64,000 nucleotides of DNA from Patulibacter brassicae. Its GTDB lineage: Bacteria > Actinomycetota > Thermoleophilia > Solirubrobacterales > Solirubrobacteraceae. The stretch covers positions 1 to 64,000 of the forward strand of contig NZ_JAXAVX010000012.1 in assembly GCF_033949425.1 (NCBI RefSeq). The letters are read 5' to 3'. The notes below the pieces were generated by a model. It was given only the letters and a program-made list of their open reading frames with translations, ran no database searches and was not told the origin of the DNA. This document shows, in pieces, positions 43,952 to 51,392 of this stretch (positions are counted from its first letter, which is position 1; each line of letters opens with the position of its first letter). Both the position numbers and the translations under genes were made by a program.

Positions 43952-44760
43952 CAGCGGACCTCGGAGAGGAGCGGGTTCGTCGCCAGCAGGATCTGCGTGA
44001 AGACGTAGTCGATCGCCCCGATCATCAGGAAGGCGACGACCACCGCCTGGTTCACCGCGCGACCGACCCCCTCGGCGCCGCCGCTGGCGTTGATGCCCTT
44101 GTAGCAGCAGACCGCGGCGATCATCACGCCGTAGATCGCGCACTTCAGGAACGAGGCCGCGAGCTCGAGCGTCGTCGCGGAGCTGAAGAAGGCCGAGAAG
44201 AACGGGCCCAGCGGCGCGTGGTTCTGGACCACCACGAGGGTGGCGCCGGCCACGCCGGCCAGCAGCGCGAAGACGTTGAACAGCAGGCAGATCGCGACGA
44301 TCGCCAGCAGCCGCGGCACCACGAGCGACTTCACCGTGTCGATGCCCAGGACGCTCAGCGCGTCGACCTCCTCGCGCACCCGTCGCGCGCCGAGGTCCGC
44401 GCACATCGCCGTCCCGACGACGCCCGCGACGACGATCGCGGTCACGAGCGGCGAGAAGAACCGGACGACGATCAGGACGTAGATCCCGCCCATCCGGTCC
44501 AGCGCGCCGAAGAGGCCGAGGAAGTTCGAGGCCTGGATGCCCGCGGGGCCGAACGACAGCGCGAACGACGTGATGACGAGCGGGAAGATCGCGATCTTCA
44601 GCGCGAACCGGAACTGGTCGACGAACTCCGGGACGTAGGAGTAGGGCGCGGTGAACGACCGCCGGACGGCGACGCCGGCCAGCCGGAGCATCGCGCCGAG
44701 CTCGTCGAGGGTCTCGGGACCCGGCAGCGCGAGTCCGCGCCCGACGGCGGGCCGGCTCAT
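43951..44760 (-). CDS. YrbE/MlaE-family ABC permease, first of pair
   Basis: 269 residues. Conserved core: PYSYVPEFVDQFRFALKIAIFPL, SFALSFGPAGIQASNFLGLFGALDRMGGIY, MCADLGARRVREEVDALSVLGID and the C-terminal QILLATNPLLSEVR. First gene of the complete mce operon. Differs from its paralogue at 357-1172 mainly at the N-terminus. The promoter must lie in the 276-base divergent region shared with two TetR genes. Confidence 0.93.
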   Translation of the reverse strand: MSRPAVGRGLALPGPETLDELGAMLRLAGVAVRRSFTAPYSYVPEFVDQFRFALKIAIFPLVITSFALSFGPAGIQASNFLGLFGALDRMGGIYVLIVVRFFSPLVTAIVVAGVVGTAMCADLGARRVREEVDALSVLGIDTVKSLVVPRLLAIVAICLLFNVFALLAGVAGATLVVVQNHAPLGPFFSAFFSSATTLELAASFLKCAIYGVMIAAVCCYKGINASGGAEGVGRAVNQAVVVAFLMIGAIDYVFTQILLATNPLLSEVR

Positions 44761-45036
44761 CGCCGGTCCTCCGCGGCGCGCGCACCGCAGCCCGGGGCAT
44801 CCATGGACGTTCGCGTCAGCACGTGGTCTCCTGCCGGCCGCCCTCGGCGCTCCGGCCGGATGAGAGTACAGAACGTCCGGTCACGTTGTCTACCCGGTAT
44901 TTCGTACACCGTGTAATTCAGGTATGACAGCGTGTCCGCGGGTCCCCTGACCCGCGTGGCGAGGCACGACGAGGGGCGAATGTCGTAGGCGGCCCATCGT
45001 CCGTACGAGAGGGACGCGCTGGCATGATGCGAGTCG
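44761..45036. promoter_or_regulatory. Divergent promoter region, mce operon / TetR pair
   Basis: AT-richer island at 44865-44925. It contains TACC-C-GGTA at 44891-44899 and TACAC-C-GTGTA at 44905-44915, two perfect dyads with centres 15 bases apart. Further toward the TetR gene is an 8-pair hairpin CGCGGGTC-CCCT-GACCCGCG at 44937-44956, in what would be the leader. The dyads are the best candidate operators for the TetR proteins at 45037 and 45675. Confidence 0.6.
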
Positions 45037-45678
45037 ATGGTCGCCCCGGCCCGAACGAAGGTCCCGAACCCCTCGCGAGACGCCGCGCGCGAGGACCTCG
45101 TCGCCCGGATCCGACGAGCGATCGCCGACCACGTCGCCGAGGGCGGATCGCTCGAGTCGCTGACCGTGGCGCGCCTCGCCGCCACGGCCGGCATCTCGCG
45201 CTCGACGTTCTACGTCCACTTCGCCGACAAGGGGGGCCTGATGCTCGCCCTGCTCGACGTGCTGGAGCCGGTGCTGCTCGACGCGGGTCGACCCCTCTGG
45301 TCGCGGCGCGCGGTCCCCACGGAGGCGGAGCTGCTCGACGGCATCGAGCGGATCGTCGATGCCCATCGCACGCACGCGACCGAGCTCGCCGCGGTCTCCG
45401 AGGTGCGCACGTACGACGCGGCGGTCGCCGAGCGCCACCGCGCCCTCGTGGACGCCGTGGCCGCCGACATCGCCGCGCACGTCGCGTGGACGCAGGATCA
45501 CGGCGTGGCCGCGAGCGACGGCGATCCGGCGGACGTCGCGTTCTGGATCGCGCGGATGCTGTTCCGCGCGCTGCCGTTCTACCTGTGGCCCGCCGACGCC
45601 GACGAGACCGACGTCCGGGTGGCCGAGCTCGCGCGCGTCCTGCACCGCGCGCTGTACGCCCGGCGGGCCGCAACATGA
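45037..45678 (+). CDS. TetR-family transcriptional regulator
   Basis: 213 residues. HTH: LVARIRRAIADHVAEGGSLESLTVARLAATAGISRSTFYVHFADKGGLM (residues about 22-70). The helical C-terminal domain includes FWIARMLFRALPFYLWP. First of two overlapping TetR genes divergent from the complete mce operon, the arrangement seen for mce repressors (for example Mce3R in mycobacteria). Lipid or sterol ligand plausible, not shown. Confidence 0.92.
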   Translation: MVAPARTKVPNPSRDAAREDLVARIRRAIADHVAEGGSLESLTVARLAATAGISRSTFYVHFADKGGLMLALLDVLEPVLLDAGRPLWSRRAVPTEAELLDGIERIVDAHRTHATELAAVSEVRTYDAAVAERHRALVDAVAADIAAHVAWTQDHGVAASDGDPADVAFWIARMLFRALPFYLWPADADETDVRVAELARVLHRALYARRAAT

Positions 45679-46289
45679 GCGCCTACGCGACCAGCGGACG
45701 CGACGCCCGGCGCGCCGAGACGGGCGAGCGCCTCCTGCGCGCGATGGAGTCGCTGCTGGAGGAGGGCACGACCTTCCGCGGCGTGAGCATCCAGCGCCTG
45801 ATCGACGAAGCCGGGCTCTCGCGCACGCTCTTCTACGCGTACTTCCGCAACAAGAGCGATCTCCTGTTGCACTGGGCCCAGCAGGTGATGCAGGCCACCG
45901 CCCTCGACGCCGACGAGTGGTGGGCGATCGACCGCGCACCGGCCGTCGCGGACCTCCACCGGATCCTCGACGAGATCGTCGAGGGATACCTCCCCCACGC
46001 CCGCGTGATGGCCGCCGTCTTCGACGCCGCGGAGTTCGACGAGGAGCTCCGCGGCCTCGGCAACGCGATGATGGGCCACTACGCCGGGCACCTGGCGACC
46101 CACATCGCCGCCGGGCAGCGGGCGGGATGGGTCGATCCCGCGCTCGATCCGGACGTCGCGTCGCGCTGGCTCGTGCTCGCGCTGGAGCCCGTGCACGACG
46201 AGGGCCTGAGGACGCTGCCGCGCGAGCGGCGCAGCACCCGATTGCGCGCGCTGGCCGGCGCGATCCACGCGACGCTCTACCGCGCCTGA
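45675..46289 (+). CDS. TetR-family transcriptional regulator
   Basis: 204 residues. HTH: TGERLLRAMESLLEEGTTFRGVSIQRLIDEAGLSRTLFYAYFRNKSDLLLHW (residues about 16-66). Its ATG overlaps the TGA of the previous TetR gene (ATGA), so the two regulators are made together; the two half-length partners recall the fused double TetR of Mce3R. Its stop sits in a small palindrome shared with the converging NorF-like gene. Confidence 0.92.
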   Translation: MSAYATSGRDARRAETGERLLRAMESLLEEGTTFRGVSIQRLIDEAGLSRTLFYAYFRNKSDLLLHWAQQVMQATALDADEWWAIDRAPAVADLHRILDEIVEGYLPHARVMAAVFDAAEFDEELRGLGNAMMGHYAGHLATHIAAGQRAGWVDPALDPDVASRWLVLALEPVHDEGLRTLPRERRSTRLRALAGAIHATLYRA

Positions 46290-46301
46290 GCGCGGCTCAG
46301 G
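46285..46301. terminator. Small hairpin containing both stop codons of converging genes
   Basis: CCTGAGC-GCG-GCTCAGG: seven pairs, three-base loop. The left arm holds the TGA of the TetR gene and the right arm the complement of the TGA of the NorF-like gene. Only seven bases separate the two genes. Confidence 0.5.
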
Positions 46302-46563
46302 TCGCCAGCAGCCAGGCGACGAGCGCCGCGCAGAGCAGCGCCAGCAGGGCGGCGACGCTCCAGCGCAGCCGGCCGGGCGCGTGGCGCAGCTCCATGAAGT
46401 GGTCGGCCACGAGCCAGGCCTTCGCGAACGAGATCAGGAGGATCGTCGCCCCGGCCGCCTGGGCGCCGAGGCCGCTGTCGGCGCTCGTCCACCAGGAGAG
46501 GGCCGTCGCGAGCGTGAGGATCGCCCAGATCACGAGGACCGGGCGGGGCAGCAACGTCGTCAT
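46297..46563 (-). CDS. Small NorF / cytochrome oxidase subunit IV-like membrane protein
   Basis: 88 residues with three hydrophobic segments (VLVIWAILTLATALSWW, AAGATILLISFAKAWLVADHFMELRH, VAALLALLCAALVAWLL). FAKAWLVADHFMELR is the COX4/NorF hallmark. Paralogue of 18149-18418. Its ATG shares one base with the TGA of the NorE-like gene (TGATG). Last gene of the second trio. Confidence 0.82.
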   Translation of the reverse strand: MTTLLPRPVLVIWAILTLATALSWWTSADSGLGAQAAGATILLISFAKAWLVADHFMELRHAPGRLRWSVAALLALLCAALVAWLLAT

Positions 46564-47153
46564 CAGTGCACGAAGTAGACGAGCGGGAACAGGATCAGCC
46601 AGAGTAGGTCCACGAGGTGCCAGAAGACCGCGGCGCCCTGGATCAGCGCGCGGTCCTGGCGCTGTCGGGCGCCGGCGGCGGCGATCCTTCGCGCGAACAG
46701 GAGCGCCGTGAGGCCGACGAGGACGTGGAGCAGGTGCAGGCCGGTGAAGACGTAGTACTGCTGGAAGAAGTCGTTCGTGTCGGGCACGAGCCCGTCGCCG
46801 GCCTTCGTGGTCCACTCGACGGCCTTCAGCGCGACGAACGTCCCGCCGAGGAGCATCGCCACCAGCAGGGCGCGACTCGCCGCGAGCGACCGGCCGAGCC
46901 GCACGGCGTTCACCGCGGCCACGACGGCGAGCGAGCTGCCGAGCAGCACGAGGGTGTTGACGAACCCGAACGCCGGCGTCAGCTCGCGCTGGGACGCGGC
47001 GAACAGCTCGGGCTGCTCCGCGCGGTAGTGGAGGAACATCCCGAACAGGACGCCGAAGATCAGGAGGTCACCGATGACGACGAGCCAGATCCCCGGCTCG
47101 CCGGGGACCCGGCGCTCGGCGTCGCGGTCGCGGTGGAGGGCCGGCGCGCTCAT
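46563..47153 (-). CDS. NorE / cytochrome oxidase subunit III-like membrane protein
   Basis: 196 residues. The signature is PGEPGIWLVVIGDLLIFGVLFGMF, then NTLVLLGSSLAVVAAV, FVALKAVEWTTKAGDG, FFQQYYVFTGLHLLHVLVG and FWHLVDLLWLILFPLVYFVH. As in its paralogue at 18415-19065, an Asp replaces the usual Glu of true subunit III. Four-base overlap (ATGA) with the upstream six-helix gene. No catalytic oxidase or NO reductase subunit is nearby. Confidence 0.87.
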   Translation of the reverse strand: MSAPALHRDRDAERRVPGEPGIWLVVIGDLLIFGVLFGMFLHYRAEQPELFAASQRELTPAFGFVNTLVLLGSSLAVVAAVNAVRLGRSLAASRALLVAMLLGGTFVALKAVEWTTKAGDGLVPDTNDFFQQYYVFTGLHLLHVLVGLTALLFARRIAAAGARQRQDRALIQGAAVFWHLVDLLWLILFPLVYFVH

Positions 47154-47977
47154 CGCAGCGCTCCGGCGGCCACCGGCACCCGAGCGGCGTCGCCGACCGG
47201 CTCGCCGGCGGGCGGCGCGAGCAGGCGAGCCTCCTCGGCCTCCTCGCGGGCGGCACGAAGGACGAGCCACGTCATCACCGGGTACCACGAGCCGAACACC
47301 GCGGCGGGGATCCAGAAGCCGAGCAGCCCGTTCCAGGCGAACGGCCCGCTCTCGAAGAAGACGATGAGGCTCGCCGGCGTCAGGAGCACCGCGATCCAGA
47401 GGTTCATGTACGCCGACCAGCGAGGGAACACCGGGCGGGGACGACGGTCGGCGAACGTGGCGACGGAGAGCGCCACGAGCTGCCCGATGATCGGCGGCCA
47501 GGGCAGGATCAGCATGAGGTAGGAGAGCTCGTTGACGAGCTGCGTGAGCTCCGGCGTGCGCTCCGGGCGGAAGGACCCCCCGAGGAAGAGCAGCATCGGG
47601 ATCATGAGCACGACGGTGACGAGGATCCCCGACGCGAACTGCAGCATCGCCAGCACCGGCGTGCGCGGCTCGCTGCGGCGCATCTGCATGCTGATGGCGA
47701 AGTAGAACGGGATCGTCAGGAAGATCCCGACCATGCCGAGCAGCAGCCCGACGCGCCGCAGATCGGCGTGGTGGGAGTAGATCCGGGCGACCTCCTCCGG
47801 GGTGCCGGACGGCGGCACCATCGGGATGAAGTTGCCCAGGAGGCCCCAGCCTCCGAACAGCAGGACGACGAAGCCGATGCCGCACCAGGCTCCGACCTGC
47901 TGCACCCGGTGCTTGAGCACGACGTCGCGCAGGTACGCGTCCCGGTCCAGCGGAGGCGCCGGGGCCGTCCACGTCAT
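47150..47977 (-). CDS. Six-helix membrane protein heading the second NorE/NorF-like trio (unknown family)
   Basis: 275 residues, six membrane spans after a 25-residue charged N-terminus. Matches the paralogue at 19062-19820 in order and in loop motifs: PPSGTPEEVARIYSHHADLRRVG, SFRPERTPELTQLVNELSY, ATFADRRPRPVFPRWSAYMN and GFWIPAAVFGSWYPVM. I recognise no named family. ATG 47977 is used; the open frame continues upstream over the divergent regulator, which is a shadow. Divergent from the TetR at 48158. Confidence 0.75.
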   Translation of the reverse strand: MTWTAPAPPLDRDAYLRDVVLKHRVQQVGAWCGIGFVVLLFGGWGLLGNFIPMVPPSGTPEEVARIYSHHADLRRVGLLLGMVGIFLTIPFYFAISMQMRRSEPRTPVLAMLQFASGILVTVVLMIPMLLFLGGSFRPERTPELTQLVNELSYLMLILPWPPIIGQLVALSVATFADRRPRPVFPRWSAYMNLWIAVLLTPASLIVFFESGPFAWNGLLGFWIPAAVFGSWYPVMTWLVLRAAREEAEEARLLAPPAGEPVGDAARVPVAAGALR

Positions 47978-48091
47978 CGACGTCCCCCGTCCCGGGGGCC
48001 CTCGATCGGAGCGACGACGGGGTGCGGGAGGGACGACATGCAGGATCCGATCTCGACGAGCGTGGCCCCGACGATCGCGGGACGGGCAGAG

Positions 48092-48126
48092 CGGACAACC
48101 TGTCCGACCGCGCGAGAATCTAGCAT
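48092..48126. promoter_or_regulatory. Operator and -10 candidates, NorE/NorF trio 2 / TetR
   Basis: CGGACA-ACC-TGTCCG, a perfect six-base inverted repeat at 48092-48106, followed by GAATCTAGCAT at 48116-48126. The second element matches GAATGTAGCAT before the paralogous TetR gene at 5789, and both lie about 32 bases before the chosen GTG starts. Confidence 0.6.
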
Positions 48127-48157
48127 TATTCGCGTCGTGGTTGGAAGTAGAGACAGC

Positions 48158-48769
48158 GTGTCCGACGCCGCGAGCCGGCGGACGCGCAAGCGCGAGCGGA
48201 TGTACCGCAATCTGCTCGACGCCACCGCCGCGCTCATCGCCGAGGACGGCACGGCCGACCTGCGCATCAGCGACATCACCGAGCGTGCCGATGTGGCACT
48301 GGGCTCCTTCTACAACTACTTCGCGAGCAAGGAGGAGATCGTCGACGCCGTCGCGCGCGAGACGCTCAGCGCGCTCGCCGCCTCGCTGGCGGAGGGCGAT
48401 GAGGCCACGGCCGGCGACGACGCGGCGATCGCCGCGCGCGCGATCCGCCGGTTCGTCGACCTCGCCCGCGAGGACGAGCTGCTGGCTCGGCTGCTCGTGA
48501 ACCTCAGCGCCGGTGACGCCGTGTTCGTCTCCTCCGTCCATCCCGCGGCGCGGCGCGCCGTCGAGCGCGGCGTCGCGCACGGCCGCTTCACGGTCGGCTC
48601 CGTCGAGCTGAGCGTCGTGGCGATCACCGGCGGAGCGCTCGCCCTCGTTCGCGCGATCATCGACGGGCTCGATGTCGGCCCCGAGCCGGGGCGCGAGCTC
48701 GCCGAGCGCAGCCTGCTCGCCCTCGGGGTCCCGCCGCAGGAGGCGGCCCGCGTCGCGGCGCGCGTCTGA
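48158..48769 (+). CDS. TetR-family transcriptional regulator
   Basis: 203 residues, GTG start. HTH: RTRKRERMYRNLLDATAALIAEDGTADLRISDITERADVALGSFYNYFASKEEI. Very close to the regulators at 1425 and 5789. A GTG at 48137 is also in frame; 48158 is preferred because the TAGCAT element then has the same distance to the start as in the 5789 gene. Divergent from the second NorE/NorF-like trio, so that trio is the probable target. Confidence 0.9.
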   Translation: MSDAASRRTRKRERMYRNLLDATAALIAEDGTADLRISDITERADVALGSFYNYFASKEEIVDAVARETLSALAASLAEGDEATAGDDAAIAARAIRRFVDLAREDELLARLLVNLSAGDAVFVSSVHPAARRAVERGVAHGRFTVGSVELSVVAITGGALALVRAIIDGLDVGPEPGRELAERSLLALGVPPQEAARVAARV

Positions 48770-48855
48770 GGGGACCCCCGCGGGGCGTTCATGGGGGCTT
48801 CATGCGGGGGACGCGAGCCTGGCTCCATCACCCCACCCCGCTCCAGGAGCCCCGC

Positions 48856-50072
48856 ATGTCCACCACCGCCCACCGTCCCGTCTCGCCCTCCTCGCCGTCG
48901 CGGCCGCCACCGTCGCCGCCGGCCTGCCCGCAGCCGCCTCCGCCGCCGCGGCCGACGTCCCACCGACGACGCTCAGCGGCTGGACGGTCACGGAGGGCCG
49001 GCCCACCGATCTGCGGGTGAAGCTCACCTGCCAGCGCGGCCTCGGGCCCTGCACGTTCGTCGTCGACGCGATCGGCCTCACCGCGAAGCGGGGCGCCGAC
49101 TTCACCGCCCGGACCTCGCCGTCGCTGACGAAGCTCAAGATCCGCCGCGCCGGCCGCTCGATGGTGGCGACGGTGCGGTTCACCGCGCTCGACGACGGCG
49201 TCTGCGAGGGCACGGAGCTCGCCCGCGTGCGCGTGACGAAGCGGACGCGTCGCAAGGGCGGCCGCCGCGACTACGGCACCGTCACGATCAAGGACGCCGA
49301 CTGCGAGACGCCCACGACGCCGACGGCCCCCGCGCCGACGACGCCCGGGCCGACGACGCCGGCGCCCGATCCGGTGCCCGGCGGCCCGGCGCCCGCGTTC
49401 CCGCCCGACGCCGGCACGCCCACCGTCCGCACGACCGCCCTGACGAACGGGACGCTCGGCGAGTGCACGACTCCGCAGTGGATCGGCACCGAGGCGACGG
49501 CCGGGGCGAACGGCTGGTTCAACCGCGGCTGCGCGGTGAAGGTCGCCTGCCCGCCGGTCGCCGCGGTCGACGGCGTGGCGACGATCGACTTCAAGGGCCA
49601 GTACGGGCTGGAGGTCGAGGACGAGGACGCGCTCGTGGCGATGTACGAGCGAGCGATCGCGGCGTTCCCCGACGCCGTCCTCGAAGACCCGCACGACCTG
49701 CCCGCGGTGCGCGAGCTGCTGGAGCCGATCGCCGACCGGGTCTCCTACGACGCCCCGGTCACGACCGTCGCGTCGCTGGACGCCACGCCGATCCGGGTCG
49801 GGATCGTGAACGTCAAGCCCTGCCGGGTCGGCCGCCTGTCCGAGCTCGGCCGGCTCTACGCCCACTGCGAGGCACAGGGCATCCGGATGTACAACGGCGG
49901 GATGGGCGAGCTCGGCGTCGGCCGCGGCCAGGCGCAGCTGCTGGCGTCGCTGCTGCATCCCGACGCGCCGAACGACATCGCGCCGTCGGACTACAACCTC
50001 GAGGCGCCGCCGGCCGAGCTGCCGGCCAGCCCGCTGGACCCCGCGCCGGACCGCGGGTTCCGCCGCCGCTGA
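48856..50072 (+). pseudogene. Secreted Calx-beta-like protein with frame-disrupted signal peptide
   Basis: AGGAG and the ATG at 48856 are well placed, but that frame (MSTTAHRP...) leaves the main frame within 10 codons. The main frame gives RLALLAVAAATVAAGLPAAA, a signal peptide. It continues as a Calx-beta-like module (TVTEGRPTDLRVKLTC, ALDDGVCEGTELARVRV, YGTVTIKDADC), a Thr/Pro linker, and a roughly 210-residue Cys-containing domain of unknown type (GECTTPQWIGTEATAGANGW, VGIVNVKPCRVGRLSELG). One added C in the CCC run at 48877-48879 would restore MSTTAHRPRLALLAV. It is either a recent inactivation or an assembly error in a homopolymer; all downstream sequence looks intact. Confidence 0.65.
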
Positions 50073-50112
50073 CGGCGGCGATGCCAGACCCGTGCCCGGC
50101 CCGGTGCCGGGC
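50061..50112 (+). terminator. Two tandem hairpins after secreted-protein gene
   Basis: CGCCGCCG-CTGA-CGGCGGCG at 50061-50080 has the stop codon in its loop. GCCCGGC-CCGGT-GCCGGGC is at 50094-50112. Together they probably end the upstream transcript before the promoter at about 50150. Confidence 0.5.
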
Positions 50113-50150
50113 GCCTCGGCGACCACGGAGCCGCGCCGAAACGTGGCGTT

Positions 50151-50185
50151 CATACACTCGTTTCGATCGTCGAACATGATGTATG
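50151..50185 (+). promoter_or_regulatory. Nested palindrome upstream of AveC-like gene
   Basis: Outer arms CATACA (50151-50156) and TGTATG (50180-50185), inner arms TTCGA (50162-50166) and TCGAA (50170-50174), all centred on 50168. The stretch is AT-rich against the background and lies about 100 bases before the ATG at 50282. Probable binding site for a dimer or pair of dimers of an unknown regulator. Confidence 0.6.
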
Positions 50186-50281
50186 GTGGCCGCGACCGGA
50201 CGTCGCGTCCGCGAGCGACGACGCCCGCCCGACGCGGCTGCACCCACGTCGGGCACCGTCCACCGATCGGAAAGAGGGTCC

Positions 50282-51235
50282 ATGGAACCCGGATACACGC
50301 CAGCCCCGGGCTACGGGGAACTGCTCGGCCACCCGTCCCCGAACGTCGCCAGCGACTTCGACGCGTGGTTCTTCCTGTTCTGGGCCGGGCTGCTCGTCGT
50401 CGTCATCGCCCTGCCGTGGGCGATCCGCGCGGCGTTCAAGCACCGCGACTACCTGCCGCTGCTCATGCTCGGGGCCGGCCTGCTGACGTCGCTCGGCGAG
50501 CCGATGCTCGACCTCGTGGGCCACCTGCGCTGGTCGGAGAACCTGCACGGCCCCGCGTTCACGAACTTCGGGATCCCGGTCCCGCTGCTGATCCCGCCCT
50601 GCTACGCCCTGTTCATGGGCCTCGAGGCCTACTGGATCTGGTCCGTGATCCAGCGCGGCATCAACATGAAGGGCATCATGCTCATGTTCGCCGCCTGCGG
50701 CCTGAGCGACGCGATCATGGAGCACCCGGGCGTCATGATGGGCGTCTACGAGTACTACGGGCAGCAGCCGCTCGAGTTCTACAAGTTCCCGTTCTACTGG
50801 TCGTTCACGAACGGCGCGGCGATCTTCACGATCGCGGTGATCCTCCACCACGTGTGGCCCCACATCAAGGACCGCGGCTGGATGCGGCTCTGGGTCCTGC
50901 CGATCGGGATCATCGGCACGACGGCCGGCGAGTTCGGCACCGGCTTCCCGGTGTTCCTGGCGATCAACGCCGACATCCCGACCTGGCTGCAGTGGTCGAT
51001 CGGGTCGCTGACCGTCCCGCTCTCGATCGCCTGGGTCTACGCGCTCGGCCAGACGGTGATCTCGAAGGACTCGTCGATCCCGTGGACCTTCTGGGGCCTC
51101 TTCAAGTCCCGGTTCATGCTGCCCAAGCAGCGCGAGGCCTACATCGCCGGCATCGGCGGCGCGCAGGCCGCGGAGGAGTTCGCCAACCGCGAGCGCAGCG
51201 CGACGCGCGACGACCGCCCGCTCACGCGGACCTGA
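50282..51235 (+). CDS. Polytopic membrane protein, AveC-like (uncertain family)
   Basis: 317 residues, about seven membrane segments. Paralogue of 7698-8609, with which it shares LTSLGEPMLDLVGHLRW, CGLSDAIMEHPGVMMGVYEYYG and FYWSFTNGAAIFTIAVIL. The two differ at both termini; this one has a longer N-terminus and a charged C-terminus. The acidic DxxxExPGV element inside a membrane segment is the strongest conserved feature. Tentatively AveC-like by length and topology, from memory only. A nested palindrome upstream and a 12-pair terminator downstream make it a monocistronic, regulated unit. Confidence 0.6.
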   Translation: MEPGYTPAPGYGELLGHPSPNVASDFDAWFFLFWAGLLVVVIALPWAIRAAFKHRDYLPLLMLGAGLLTSLGEPMLDLVGHLRWSENLHGPAFTNFGIPVPLLIPPCYALFMGLEAYWIWSVIQRGINMKGIMLMFAACGLSDAIMEHPGVMMGVYEYYGQQPLEFYKFPFYWSFTNGAAIFTIAVILHHVWPHIKDRGWMRLWVLPIGIIGTTAGEFGTGFPVFLAINADIPTWLQWSIGSLTVPLSIAWVYALGQTVISKDSSIPWTFWGLFKSRFMLPKQREAYIAGIGGAQAAEEFANRERSATRDDRPLTRT

Positions 51236-51256
51236 CGCACGCGACACGACGGCCAC

Positions 51257-51282
51257 GAGGGCCCGCCGACCGGCGGGCCCTC
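51257..51282 (+). terminator. Strong terminator after AveC-like gene
   Basis: GAGGGCCCGCCG-AC-CGGCGGGCCCTC: twelve perfect pairs with a two-base centre, 22 bases after the stop, followed by GGTCGTTC. Confidence 0.8.
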
Positions 51283-51345
51283 GGTCGTTCCCGGGCCGTC
51301 GCGCGGTCGCGTCCGCGCCACCGGACGACGCGAATCGGTCACGCC

Positions 51346-51373
51346 GTTCGATCTCTGGACACATTGTTCGATC
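51346..51373 (+). promoter_or_regulatory. Direct repeat GTTCGATC before small membrane-protein gene
   Basis: GTTCGATC at 51346-51353 and 51366-51373, exactly 20 bases (two helical turns) apart, 20 bases before the ATG at 51393. The half-site resembles the inner arms TTCGATC/TCGAAC of the palindrome at 50151-50185. Confidence 0.5.
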
Positions 51374-51392
51374 ATGCGCTAGCGTGGCGGCC

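Noticed and set aside
44937..44956. Eight-pair hairpin as a terminator
   Set aside because: It lies between divergent genes, in the leader of the TetR gene; no transcript should end there. Left as a possible leader structure or operator.
48672..48855. Start of the secreted-protein frame inside the TetR gene
   Set aside because: It would overlap the TetR coding region by about 100 bases and has no ribosome site; a frameshift after ATG 48856 explains the data better.
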